From contig CAZGCI010000085.1 of assembly GCA_964524185.1 (NCBI GenBank), forward strand, positions 1 through 16,559: a DNA stretch of 16,559 nucleotides, read 5' to 3'. Source of the stretch: Thiohalocapsa sp964524185 (GTDB taxonomy: Bacteria; Pseudomonadota; Gammaproteobacteria; Chromatiales; Chromatiaceae). Below, one piece after another: positions 1-7,756 of the stretch. Each line of letters opens with the position of its first letter. Position 1 is the first letter of the stretch. The notes beneath the pieces were generated by a model, which had not been told where the DNA came from, searched no databases, and saw only the letters and a list, made by a program, of their open reading frames with translations. The translations under genes and the position numbers were made by a program.

Positions 1-2509
1 GATTGATCCAGATGCCTTTCTTTGCATAGTCCGGGAAATTCGGGCTGAAGTGGCCATAGCTGTAGGCGACGGCGACGACATCCGGGCGTATGCCTTGGGT
101 GAATCGCGCCTTGCCTTGGGCGGCGCCGACACGGGTCTCGATGCGGATCTCCTCGCCATCGGCGACGCCGAGCTCCTCGGCCAGCACCGGATTGATCAGT
201 ACGAAGTTGGAGTCGCTGTCACCGAGGGCGTTGAGGATCGGATTCTGCGCGGTGTTGCCGGCTTGGTTGCGGTACATGCGCTTGTAGGTCAAGAGGTAGA
301 CCGGGTAATCCTCGGCGTTCTTGTGCGGCGTCGGGGTGGCGTGCTCGATTAGCGGCAGCGGCGACATGGCGACGCGGTAGTAGTCGAGGTCGAGATTGGT
401 GACCTTCTCCTTTTCGACCGTCTCCGCGATCTTGTTGAAGGAGGCGACCAATTGGTCCGCGTAGAGCTTCATCTTCGGCTGCTCCGGCGCCTTGAACTGC
501 TTCTCGATGCCGCTCAGGTATCGATGTTCAGTGTCGACGTGTTTGCCGGTCAGGCCGTGCTCGATCGCGTAGTCGAACGGCAGGCCAGTGCGGTCTTCCC
601 AGAGCACGGCGACCGCCTCCTTGGGGGTGTAGTCCGCCTTGTTCGGGTCGAACAGGACGTTTTTGTTCTTCCACTGCTTGTTCATGTTCTCGACATAGCT
701 CTGCTGCATGTCGAGTCGCTTGGCCAGCTCCCACATGGTGCCGAAGGCGTCGTAGGGGATGTCGTAAGCGTTGACCAGCGGCTGGCGGATGGCGGTGTGT
801 TTGCTATTCGGCGTCCAGCGGGTCGGCGCGAAGTGCCAGGACTCCAGATAGCTCAGGTCCGGCAGCACGATGTCGGCGAGGCTTGCGGTCTCGGTCAGCA
901 CCAAGTCGATGACCACGTTGTAGAGCTTGGCGTAGCCTTCCAGCTGCTTGGTTGCGTCTGCGGTCGAGAACACGCGGTTGGTCGCGTAGAAGATCTGCAT
1001 CTCCGGCTGATACGGCAGACCGTAGGCCTGTGGGTCCAGCAGCGTGTGCGCCACCTGCTGACAGACGTTATGGGTGGCATGCGGGAAGTAAATGCTCTCC
1101 TGCAGGTCGACACGTTGCGGCGGATATTCGCACTTGGACGGCTCGAAATAGGCCGGCTTCTTGAATACGTCGTGGATGTGCAGCCCGCCGACGGCATCCT
1201 GGGCGCCGACCAGCATCATCACGATTTGCGCCGCGCGCCAATTCTGTGTGCCGTATTCCTTGGCCGCCAGTCCACGGAATGAATGGACCGCGACCGGCCG
1301 GTAACGCAGTTGGTGCCCATCGATGCGCGTTGTGGTGCCGATCATCGCGGCTTGGCCGAATTCCTGCGCCAGTGCACGGATGGTCTCGGCCGGGACGCCG
1401 GTGATCTCCTCGGCGCGCTCGGGCGTCACCTCGGCCAGGCTATCGATGAGCACCTGGAAGGCGGTGCGGGCCTCGGAGTTGCCGTAGGTCCCGGTCAGCG
1501 CCGGCACGACGCCCTCGGCCAGCGGACGCGCGCTCTCCGTCACCGTATCCCAGACCAAGGGCTGGCCGCTGGCGTCGTCGGTCTGGATGTGCCCATCGGT
1601 GGCGACCAGCTGCGGCGCGTTGGTATAGGTGAGCAGGAATTCTTCGTCGATCATGCCCTCGTCGATCAGGACCTTGGCCATTGCCAGCAGCATTGCCGCA
1701 TCGGTGCCGGGGCGGATCGGCACCCATTGCTGGGCCTTGGCGCTGGTCTGGGAGAAGCGCGGCTCAATGGAGACCATCTTCATGCCGCGGGCCATGGCGT
1801 CGGTGGAGGCATGGTCGAGCCAGCGTGCCCACTGCTCGGCTTCGTAATAGCTGGCGCCGAAGTTCAGTAACAGGCGCGTGTGTTCCAGGTCCGGCAGGAA
1901 GTTGTGATAGCCCCAGGTCAGCTCGTCGGCGACGTGGCGGGCGGCCTCGCAGGTGGTCGTTCGATGGATCACATTCGGAGTGCCGAAGGCGGCGCACCAG
2001 GCCTTGGGGAACTGGTCACCCATCAGGTACTTGCCGTGACCGTGGTGCCAGATCAGCTTGCGCGGGTCCTCGGCACGGATCTTGGCCAGGCGTCCGGCGA
2101 TCTCGTCGAAGGCCTCTTGCCAGGAAATCTCGACCCAGCCTGGGTCTTCCCCTATGCCCTTGTTCGGGTTGGTTCGCTTCAACGGCGCCTTGATGCGATA
2201 GGGGTTATAGGTATTGAAAGGGCCAGCGCCGCCCTTCGGGCAGATGCCGTGGTTGTAGAACTCGGCGATGTCCGGGTTCGGATAGACCGCGTGCATCACG
2301 CCATCGGTCAGCTTGATGCGCTGGCCGCAGAAGTTCACGCAATGGACGCAGATGGTGTTGACATAGCGCTCGCCGGACTCGACGGCGTTGGTCTCGTCGG
2401 TGGCGGCCTCGGTGGCCGCGTGCGCGATCGCCGGCAACTCGCCGCCGACACAAGCCGCGGCCGCGAGGGTGCCGGTGCTCTTGAGAAAGTCACGTCGAGT
2501 GACGAACAT
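1..2509 (-). CDS. Tat-exported molybdopterin oxidoreductase, catalytic subunit (Psr/Phs/Ttr/Arr/Arx group), 3' end outside window
   Basis: The reading frame starts at ATG 2509 and runs open for 836 codons to the left edge, so the C-terminus is missing. The N-terminus carries a twin-arginine signal (TRRDFLKS, residues 4-11) followed by an Ala-rich segment, pointing to folded export to the periplasm. Cysteines 54, 57, 61 and 90 (C-x2-C-x3-C-x28-C) match the [4Fe-4S] site of the DMSO-reductase superfamily, and CPKGGAG follows at residue 90. Cys187 in TTTCEAARH is the probable molybdenum ligand. Family knowledge: such subunits reduce or oxidise sulfur compounds (polysulfide, thiosulfate, tetrathionate, sulfite) or As/Se oxyanions, usually with an iron-sulfur B subunit and a membrane C subunit, expected further left. 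The residue 154-164 region reads WHHGHGKYLMG, not the GRGWG described for ArxA. Superfamily is sure; substrate is not. A sigma-54 promoter precedes it and an NtrC-type regulator diverges from it. Confidence 0.93.
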   Translation of the reverse strand, partial: MFVTRRDFLKSTGTLAAAACVGGELPAIAHAATEAATDETNAVESGERYVNTICVHCVNFCGQRIKLTDGVMHAVYPNPDIAEFYNHGICPKGGAGPFNTYNPYRIKAPLKRTNPNKGIGEDPGWVEISWQEAFDEIAGRLAKIRAEDPRKLIWHHGHGKYLMGDQFPKAWCAAFGTPNVIHRTTTCEAARHVADELTWGYHNFLPDLEHTRLLLNFGASYYEAEQWARWLDHASTDAMARGMKMVSIEPRFSQTSAKAQQWVPIRPGTDAAMLLAMAKVLIDEGMIDEEFLLTYTNAPQLVATDGHIQTDDASGQPLVWDTVTESARPLAEGVVPALTGTYGNSEARTAFQVLIDSLAEVTPERAEEITGVPAETIRALAQEFGQAAMIGTTTRIDGHQLRYRPVAVHSFRGLAAKEYGTQNWRAAQIVMMLVGAQDAVGGLHIHDVFKKPAYFEPSKCEYPPQRVDLQESIYFPHATHNVCQQVAHTLLDPQAYGLPYQPEMQIFYATNRVFSTADATKQLEGYAKLYNVVIDLVLTETASLADIVLPDLSYLESWHFAPTRWTPNSKHTAIRQPLVNAYDIPYDAFGTMWELAKRLDMQQSYVENMNKQWKNKNVLFDPNKADYTPKEAVAVLWEDRTGLPFDYAIEHGLTGKHVDTEHRYLSGIEKQFKAPEQPKMKLYADQLVASFNKIAETVEKEKVTNLDLDYYRVAMSPLPLIEHATPTPHKNAEDYPVYLLTYKRMYRNQAGNTAQNPILNALGDSDSNFVLINPVLAEELGVADGEEIRIETRVGAAQGKARFTQGIRPDVVAVAYSYGHFSPNFPDYAKKGIWIN

Positions 2510-2618
2510 GCCGCAGTGCTCCTCGTCGGGTTGGTCGCGGTGCGATTTGCTTGTCTATTGCAGATCGCCAACGCGATTGGTCGCACGCCGGTTGTCAGGC
2601 GTGCGCTCAAAGCCAGAC

Positions 2619-2635
2619 TGCAAAGCCGGTGCCAA
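2619..2635 (-). promoter_or_regulatory. Sigma-54 (-24/-12) promoter of the molybdoenzyme gene
   Basis: Read on the minus strand the site is TTGGCAC-N5-TTGCA, matching the RpoN consensus TGGCAC-N5-TTGCW at every fixed base, with GG and GC elements at the right spacing. The predicted transcript would start near 2608, leaving a leader of about 99 nt before ATG 2509. It points at the oxidoreductase, and the nearby response regulator has the sigma-54 contact motif GAFTGA, which makes the call mutually supported. Confidence 0.85.
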
Positions 2636-2764
2636 CCAACGCCTAGGCTGCCCGGGCCGCCAGGCGTGTTCGGCTACAACCCGCTGATCATGAGAGCGCC
2701 TTTTGCGCTTGACCGCTGCGTGCCGCGCGCGACAGCCGCAACCGCCGTTACTCGGGCCTGTTTC

Positions 2765-2801
2765 GAATTGGCCCCATTCCCGTAGAGAATGAAATGCATT
2801 C
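2765..2801. promoter_or_regulatory. Tandem palindromic activator sites (candidate enhancer for the NtrC-type regulator)
   Basis: GAAT-N7-ATTC occurs at 2765-2779 and again at 2787-2801, centres 22 bp apart, about two helical turns. The second copy is part of a longer perfect palindrome, GAGAATG-N5-CATTCTC (2785-2803). The centres lie about 164 and 186 bp upstream of the predicted start of the sigma-54 transcript, a normal distance for enhancer sites bound cooperatively by NtrC-family dimers. That the divergent regulator binds here is inference. Confidence 0.6.
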
Positions 2802-2811
2802 TCGCCGGCAC

Positions 2812-2829
2812 CGTTACGCGTCGGTAACG
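2812..2829. repeat. Inverted repeat CGTTAC-N6-GTAACG
   Basis: Perfect 6-bp arms around a 6-nt spacer (GCGTCG), just beyond the paired GAAT-N7-ATTC sites. It could be an additional protein-binding site in the divergent control region. No U-run follows, so it is not a terminator. Function not assigned. Confidence 0.4.
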
Positions 2830-3059
2830 ACGCCCCTCTTTGCCAGCGCGCCAATGGCGTCGCTGGGCAAGTCGCCTCGCTTTGGGTTAGATTGGCTGCG
2901 ATCCAATCGGAGGCCAGCCAGCCAAGCCCGGCCATGTGCCGGCGCTCGATAACAATGATCGCGACCCGAACGGCGCAGCCGTGGTTTGGCGCTCCCACGC
3001 CTGGGGGCTCCGAGCGCCGCATGCAGCGGCGGGATCGCGACGAGCGGAGGAGAGCAGCC

Positions 3060-4010
3060 TTGCAACCCGACGGTCGACCCGGTGTTCCGCCTCGTACTGG
3101 GCTTTGCCGAGCAGTAGCTCGGCTGCGTGGCTCCCTAGCGGCGCTCGCCGTGGCGTTGCTAGCCGGTCTCGCTGCCGGGTCCACGCCGGCGGCATCCGCG
3201 CAGTGGTCGGCCGCAGAGGCCACCGTGTCGCCGCCCTTGACCTTCGGCATCACGCCGGTATTCCTGGTCGGGCAGTCGCAGTTTCTGGATGGATTTGGCG
3301 CTTGGCTGGAGGCGCAGCTGCAGCGGCCGGTGCAGTTCGTGCGGCGCAAGAGTTACGCGGAAATCACCGATATGCTGATCGGTGGTGCGCTGGACGCGGC
3401 TTGGCTTTGCAGTTTCTCCTACGTCTTCAACCGCAGTGTGCTGCCGATCCTGGCGGTGCCGGTGTTCCGTGGCGAGCCCTACTACCAGTCCTACCTGATC
3501 GTCCCGGCGGACGACCAAAGTACGCAGGACTACGCTGATCTGGGTGGCAAGGTGTTCGGGTACGTCGAGCCGCGCTCGAATACCGGCTATCTCTATCCCA
3601 AGTTTGCGGTGCGGACGCTGGGCGAGGACCCAGAGCATTTCTTTCGCGAAACCTTCTTCACCTGGTCGCACCCGGATCTGGTCCATGCGGTGGCCGACCA
3701 TTTCGCCGAGGCTGGCGGAGTCGACAGCTACATCTGGGAGACCCTGCGGTTGAGCGACCCGGCGCTGACTGCGCGCACCCGTGTCGTCAGCGGCTCTATC
3801 CGATTTGGCTTTCCACCGATCGTCGCCGGCACGCTCCTCGACGAAGCGGAGCAGCGTAAGCTCGCGCGGCTGCTGGTGACGATGCACCTGGATCCGGACG
3901 GGCGAGCCCTGCTCGGCCGGCTACATCTGGATCGCTTCCAGCTGCCGACCGAGGACCTCTACGACAGCATTCCACCGATGATTCAGTCGGTGATGCCGAG
4001 CGCTGAATAG
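3060..4010 (+). CDS. PhnD-like periplasmic substrate-binding protein, sensor partner of the two-component system (ArxX/TtrS-sensor type)
   Basis: The TTG at 3060 is chosen as start because GGAGGAG (3046-3052) sits 7 nt upstream and the protein then begins with a short basic region and a hydrophobic signal (about residues 24-47, ending ASAQ). In-frame upstream starts exist (TTG 2892, ATG 2934, ATG 3021) but lack such a site. The 316-residue product has PhnD/phosphonate-binding-like features: LTFGITPVFLV near residue 60, YAEITDMLIGGALDAAWL (99-116), a PRSNTGYLYPKF stretch (171-182) and SGSIRFGFPPIV (244-255). Family knowledge: binding proteins of this fold serve as periplasmic sensors in ArxXSR, and are fused to the kinase in TtrS. 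No ABC permease or ATPase gene is adjacent; the kinase follows after 5 nt, so a sensing rather than transport role is inferred. Ligand unknown. Confidence 0.85.
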   Translation: MQPDGRPGVPPRTGLCRAVARLRGSLAALAVALLAGLAAGSTPAASAQWSAAEATVSPPLTFGITPVFLVGQSQFLDGFGAWLEAQLQRPVQFVRRKSYAEITDMLIGGALDAAWLCSFSYVFNRSVLPILAVPVFRGEPYYQSYLIVPADDQSTQDYADLGGKVFGYVEPRSNTGYLYPKFAVRTLGEDPEHFFRETFFTWSHPDLVHAVADHFAEAGGVDSYIWETLRLSDPALTARTRVVSGSIRFGFPPIVAGTLLDEAEQRKLARLLVTMHLDPDGRALLGRLHLDRFQLPTEDLYDSIPPMIQSVMPSAE

Positions 4011-4015
4011 TCGCA

Positions 4016-5488
4016 ATGCCCGCCCTGAGCCTGCGGCTGCGGATCCCACTGGACATCAGTCTCGCGGTGCTGGTGACCGGGATTGCCATCGGCGGGGCTG
4101 TGCTCTGGCATGACTACCGCGCCCTCTTGGACGATCTGAGCGCCAGCACAGCGCGCCTGGCGGAGACGATCGCCCTGGCACTCGAGCCGGAGCTCGCGGT
4201 CGAGGATCGCTGGGGTGCGTATCTGACGCTGCGGGCGCTCTACGATGGCGTCGAGCCGTCTTGGTTGTCGCCCAGCTATGTGCTGGTGCTCGATGATGCC
4301 GGCTGCACGCTGGTCGCCAGCGATCCGGCCCGCTTTCCCATGGCGCTGCGGCCGTCCTTGGGGTTCGACGCTGCCGGCGCCGCTCCCGCACCGGGCGACA
4401 GCAGCCAGCAGACGCGCACGTTGATCCACGAGGGCTACGTCTATGGAATCCGGGCCCTCGGCGGGCTCGATCCTGCAGTAGGGACCTTGGTCCTGGCGTT
4501 CTCGAAACGCAATCTTTGGCCGCGTTTTCGCCGTTCTGCACTTCGGGTGTGGTTGGCTACCGGTATTGTCATGGCGCTGTTGCTGCCGATCGCCTGGTGG
4601 CGCGGCTGGCGGACGGCGGCGCCGTTGCGGGAGTTGGAGCAATGCGTCGCGCGGCTGGGCGATGTCGGCGATGTGCCGCTTGCTTGTCCACCCGGCCAGT
4701 GTGCCGACGAGCTCGCGCGGCTGCGCGCGCGCATCAAGCAGGTGGCGCAGGAGCTCAAGTCCAAACGCGCGCTGGAACTGCGCATGGGCGCCGCGGAGCG
4801 TCAGGCCGCGCTCGGCCGTCTGGCCGCCGGGGTTGCGCACGAGATCAACAATCCACTCGCAGGTATGATCACGGCGGTCGCCGCGCAGCGGCGCCATCCG
4901 CAAAACCAGGCACTGGCCGCCGAGACGCTGGCGTTGATCGAGCGCGGCCTGCAGCAGATTCGTCACGTGGTCGCGGGCCTCTTGGTCGAGGTCAAGGCGA
5001 AGTCGCGCCCCCTGCAGCCGCGCGATATCGACGATATCGCCGCGCTCATCGGCCCACAGGCGCGCGCGCGGGACCTGGTGCTGGATTGGGACAACCAAGT
5101 CCAGCAGGCGCTCCGGCTGCCGGCGGACGTCGTGCGTCAGATTCTGCTTAACCTGGCACTGAACGCGGTGGCGGCGACGCCGAGCGGCGGTCGCGTCCAG
5201 GTGTGCGCCGAGTATCGGCGCACGAGGGCGGTCGAGGGCGCACCGGCAGGCAGCGCGAGTTGCGACGCTTGCCTGTTGCTCACCATCACCAACACCGGCG
5301 CACCCATCCCGCCATCGCGCCTGGCGCGCCTGTTCGAGCCCTTCGGCGAGAGCGCCACCGGTGGCAGTGGTCTAGGGCTATGGGTCACGGATCAAGCCGT
5401 GCGCCAGCTCAACGGCACCATTGCTGTTGATTCCAAAGAGACAACGACCCGTTTCGAGGTCGCTTTACCCTGTGAGGAGGATGTATGA
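4016..5488 (+). CDS. Membrane sensor histidine kinase (ArxS/TtrS-like)
   Basis: A 490-residue kinase. Membrane helix 1 lies at about residues 13-31 and helix 2 at about 177-195, enclosing a periplasmic domain of roughly 145 residues that probably contacts the PhnD-like partner. The dimerisation/phosphoacceptor motif GRLAAGVAHEINNPLAG places the phosphorylated histidine at 275. The ATP-binding domain has an N-box near N379/N383 (LLNLALNAVAATP) and a G-box GGSGLGLW (449-456). No PAS domain is evident, so sensing most likely comes through the periplasm. It starts 5 nt after the binding-protein gene with no strong ribosome site, suggesting translational coupling, and its stop overlaps the next start (ATGA, 5485-5488). 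Family is secure; the signal is not readable from sequence. Confidence 0.92.
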   Translation: MPALSLRLRIPLDISLAVLVTGIAIGGAVLWHDYRALLDDLSASTARLAETIALALEPELAVEDRWGAYLTLRALYDGVEPSWLSPSYVLVLDDAGCTLVASDPARFPMALRPSLGFDAAGAAPAPGDSSQQTRTLIHEGYVYGIRALGGLDPAVGTLVLAFSKRNLWPRFRRSALRVWLATGIVMALLLPIAWWRGWRTAAPLRELEQCVARLGDVGDVPLACPPGQCADELARLRARIKQVAQELKSKRALELRMGAAERQAALGRLAAGVAHEINNPLAGMITAVAAQRRHPQNQALAAETLALIERGLQQIRHVVAGLLVEVKAKSRPLQPRDIDDIAALIGPQARARDLVLDWDNQVQQALRLPADVVRQILLNLALNAVAATPSGGRVQVCAEYRRTRAVEGAPAGSASCDACLLLTITNTGAPIPPSRLARLFEPFGESATGGSGLGLWVTDQAVRQLNGTIAVDSKETTTRFEVALPCEEDV

Positions 5489-6870
5489 CTGCACTTGTGG
5501 GAGGTGGCATTTGTCTCGTCGAAGACGATCCGATTTTGGGCCACGCGCTGCAGCGCTTTTTTCAACTCGATGCCTTGCCATGCGACTGGGTGCGCGGCAT
5601 CAGCGCAGCCCGTAAGGCGCTGGCCCAGACCAACTACTGTGCGTTGATCAGCGACATCCGGCTCCCGGATGGCGACGGCGCCGCGTTCTTCCGCGCGTGT
5701 AAAGACCGCGGGGAGTCCTTGCCGCCGACGCTGTTCATCACCGGCTACGGCACCGTGCCGGAGGCCGTGGCCCTGCTGCAGGCGGGTGCGAGCGACTACA
5801 TTACCAAGCCCTTCGAGCCCGATGAGTTGTTGGTGAAGCTGCGCCGCGCCTGCCCGCACTTGTTCACCCCCGATACCTCCGCCTCGGCGCAGCGGCTTGG
5901 AGGCTCCGCAGCGATGCGACGGATCGAGCAGTTGCTGCGCCGCGTTGCTCGGCATCGGGTGCCGGTGCTGATCACCGGCGAGTCCGGGGTCGGCAAGGAG
6001 CACGCCGCCCGCTTTCTACATCAGCAGCGCGCGGCCGATGCCGCTGTGCCGTTCATCGCGGTGAACTGCGCCGCGGTCCCGGGCGAACTATTCGAGGCCG
6101 AGCTGTTCGGCGCCGAACGCGGCGCCTTCACGGGCGCTGTCACCAGCCGGCGCGGCCTGTTCGAGCAGGCGGGCAGCGGTACGCTGTTTCTCGACGAAGT
6201 TGGCGAGCTGCCGTTGCCCCTCCAGGCCAAGCTGCTGCGCGTTGTGCAGGAGCGCAATTTTCGGCGCCTCGGCGGCAGCGACGAACTGTCTTGCGCGGCC
6301 CAATTGGTCTGGGCGACCAATCGCGATCTCGAACAGGCGGTGGCGGCAGGACACTTCCGCGAAGATCTGTACTACCGTATCAGTACCGTGCGTGTCGAGC
6401 TGCCGCCGTTGCGCGACCGACCGGAGGACATCCCCTGGTTCGCGGCGCGCTTTCTTGCCGACTTCGCGCGCGAGTACGACCGCGCCGTCAGGCTGAGTCC
6501 GAAGGCCGAGCATTGGCTTGCCGGCCGCCCTTGGCCTGGCAATGTCCGTGGATTGAAACAGGCGATCGAGCGGGCCGCGATCTTCAGCGAGACCGGTATC
6601 CTGGAGCCGGAGCATTTTCGCGCGCCGGAACAATTGCCGCTGGGGCCGGAGGCCGACCCGGCCAGCATGGGCCTACGCGATTACCTGGCCGATTGCGAGC
6701 GCTGGTACATCGAGCGCGCGCTGGAGCGCAGTCATGGCCGGGTCGGCGATACAGCGAGTTTGCTGGGTATCTCGCGCAAGGGCCTGTGGGAGCGCATGCA
6801 GAGACGCGGTATCAGGCGCGACGATTGTCTGTCGCCGGTCGCTCCGTCAGGCCTCTTGCAGGCAAAGTGA
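5485..6870 (+). CDS. NtrC-family sigma-54-dependent response regulator (ArxR-like position)
   Basis: A 461-residue activator with full NtrC architecture. The receiver domain (about 8-122) has acidic D14/D15, phosphoacceptor D57 (LISDIRLPDGDG), T86 and K108. The AAA+ domain has Walker A GESGVGKE (165-172), the sigma-54 contact loop GAFTGA (213-218), Walker B FLDE (235-238) and PWPGNVR (349-355). The C-terminus has a Fis-type helix-turn-helix (about 418-443, RVGDTASLLGISRKGLWERM). GAGGAGG (5474-5480) lies 4 nt before the ATG, inside the end of the kinase gene. All residues needed for phosphorylation, ATP hydrolysis and sigma-54 contact are present, so it should be active. Likely target: the sigma-54 promoter of the divergent molybdoenzyme gene. 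TtrR, by contrast, is LuxR-type, so this trio is not a simple TtrSR copy. Confidence 0.95.
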   Translation: MTALVGGGICLVEDDPILGHALQRFFQLDALPCDWVRGISAARKALAQTNYCALISDIRLPDGDGAAFFRACKDRGESLPPTLFITGYGTVPEAVALLQAGASDYITKPFEPDELLVKLRRACPHLFTPDTSASAQRLGGSAAMRRIEQLLRRVARHRVPVLITGESGVGKEHAARFLHQQRAADAAVPFIAVNCAAVPGELFEAELFGAERGAFTGAVTSRRGLFEQAGSGTLFLDEVGELPLPLQAKLLRVVQERNFRRLGGSDELSCAAQLVWATNRDLEQAVAAGHFREDLYYRISTVRVELPPLRDRPEDIPWFAARFLADFAREYDRAVRLSPKAEHWLAGRPWPGNVRGLKQAIERAAIFSETGILEPEHFRAPEQLPLGPEADPASMGLRDYLADCERWYIERALERSHGRVGDTASLLGISRKGLWERMQRRGIRRDDCLSPVAPSGLLQAK

Positions 6871-7230
6871 CGCCTGATCGGCTGGTGACTGGTGTTGAGT
6901 CAGGTGTCTGTCGGCTCTCAGCGTCATCGACACCGCATCGAGCGCTTGCTCGAGGCTGCAAATCGGCCGCTGGTGGCCCCCTATCCCGACCGTGATGACA
7001 TCACAGCGCAGTCCGATGCCGTCTTCGATTGCGTGGTCAAGAGTTACTTGAACCTAGAGCGACCGCCCATCGTTAGCCGATCATTGTGACGCGGCTTCGT
7101 GCGGCCCGCGCGCCGTCGCGGGCGGCGGCCGTTGTCGGCAGTAGCGCAGGTCAGGTGGTCCATGCCGCAGTCCGTACGATTCTGGCGCTGCTTGCTCCGC
7201 GGTCAGTGCCCGGTCGACAACAGTGCCTCG
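6871..7230. other. Intergenic gap between converging genes, no confident gene
   Basis: About 360 bp between the converging NtrC-type regulator and the small periplasmic protein gene. A 65-codon frame with GTG start (6892-7089) has no recognisable motif or ribosome site. A small hairpin CGAGC-GCTT-GCTCG near 6940 is not followed by a U-run. No terminator, repeat or promoter can be supported. Confidence 0.5.
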
Positions 7231-7689
7231 CTAGTGCTGATGGTGCTCGCCGGCGTTTGCCTCCTTCTGTTGGGTAGCGCTTGGGGTTGTCTGCATCCGC
7301 TCCCAGGGCGTGAAGCGGGCCTGCCAAGTCTCGCCGTCGGGAAAAGTGAGGGCAACCACGGCGCGCATGTCCGGGCCAACCTCAAAGGCGCCTTGTCCGT
7401 CCAGGCGACTGTCGCCGCTGGGGGTGAGGTCGATGGTCGCGCGCGAGCCGCTGAGGATGATGGCGCTGCCGCTCACCCCCTCGCTCGCCACCGGCGCGTC
7501 GCTATGGTCAGTCAGATAGACGTTGACCACGCCGTCTCCGAGCACGAGCTCGAAGTGATAGGGCCCGGCCATGCGCACTTGACCGCCATTGGGGGACGGC
7601 ATCGCATCGAGTGTGGCGTCGTCGTGGGCGAACACGAAGGGGCTGAGGCTCAGTCCGAGGGTCAGCAGGGCTGCGACAGTCGGTCTCAT
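7231..7689 (-). CDS. Small periplasmic protein of the metal-efflux operon, FixH/YtkA-like domain (tentative)
   Basis: ATG 7689 is preferred over the upstream ATG 7713: GGAG lies about 8 nt before it and the protein then begins directly with a signal peptide (residues 1-21, ending VFA before HDD). The mature part is about 130 residues, rich in beta strand patterns, with a His-rich tail (EHHQH, 148-152) that could bind metal. The stretch from residue 47 (FELVLGDGVVNVYLTD) resembles residues 46-62 of the adaptor encoded upstream (FELVAILEDEQLSLYLDD), so the two probably share a fold. It is the last gene of the adaptor-pump operon, 67 nt after the pump gene. A metal-binding or chaperone role, as CusF plays in Cus systems, is inference; it lacks an obvious CusF motif. 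Confidence 0.75.
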   Translation of the reverse strand: MRPTVAALLTLGLSLSPFVFAHDDATLDAMPSPNGGQVRMAGPYHFELVLGDGVVNVYLTDHSDAPVASEGVSGSAIILSGSRATIDLTPSGDSRLDGQGAFEVGPDMRAVVALTFPDGETWQARFTPWERMQTTPSATQQKEANAGEHHQH

Positions 7690-7756
7690 GGGTTGTCTCC
7701 GGTGAGGTTGCATCGAGGTACAAGCGTGTCGGTTGCGCCGTTGTCGGGATTGGGGG

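Larger units (their letters stand above)
2510..3059. promoter_or_regulatory. Divergent regulatory region between the oxidoreductase and its sensor operon
   Basis: About 550 bp with no convincing coding sequence. It holds a sigma-54 promoter facing left (2619-2635), two GAAT-N7-ATTC palindromes (2765-2779 and 2787-2801), an inverted repeat CGTTAC-N6-GTAACG (2812-2829) and another, GATTGG-N7-CCAATC (2890-2908). No convincing promoter for the rightward sensor operon was found by eye. The size and palindrome content fit a control region rather than a lost gene. Confidence 0.7.

Noticed and set aside
1..2509. Firm naming of the oxidoreductase as ArxA, TtrA or SoeA
   Set aside because: The regulator layout recalls arx, but the GRGWG motif is not found in the expected place and the flanking B' gene is absent; no phylogeny could be run.
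452..2785. Long plus-strand frames (452-1282, 1283-1870, 1880-2785)
   Set aside because: They are antisense to the molybdoenzyme gene, whose protein shows all family motifs.
2840..2890. Rightward sigma-54 promoter for the sensor operon
   Set aside because: The GG- and GC-containing stretch near 2864-2880 does not have the required 10-bp spacing between GG and GC.
2892..3059. Longer N-terminus for the PhnD-like protein starting at 2892, 2934 or 3021
   Set aside because: None has a ribosome site as good as that for TTG 3060, and the extra residues are an Arg/Pro-rich run that would precede the signal peptide.
6892..7089. 65-codon frame with GTG start after the NtrC-type regulator
   Set aside because: No ribosome site, no recognisable motif, and short enough to arise by chance in high G+C DNA.
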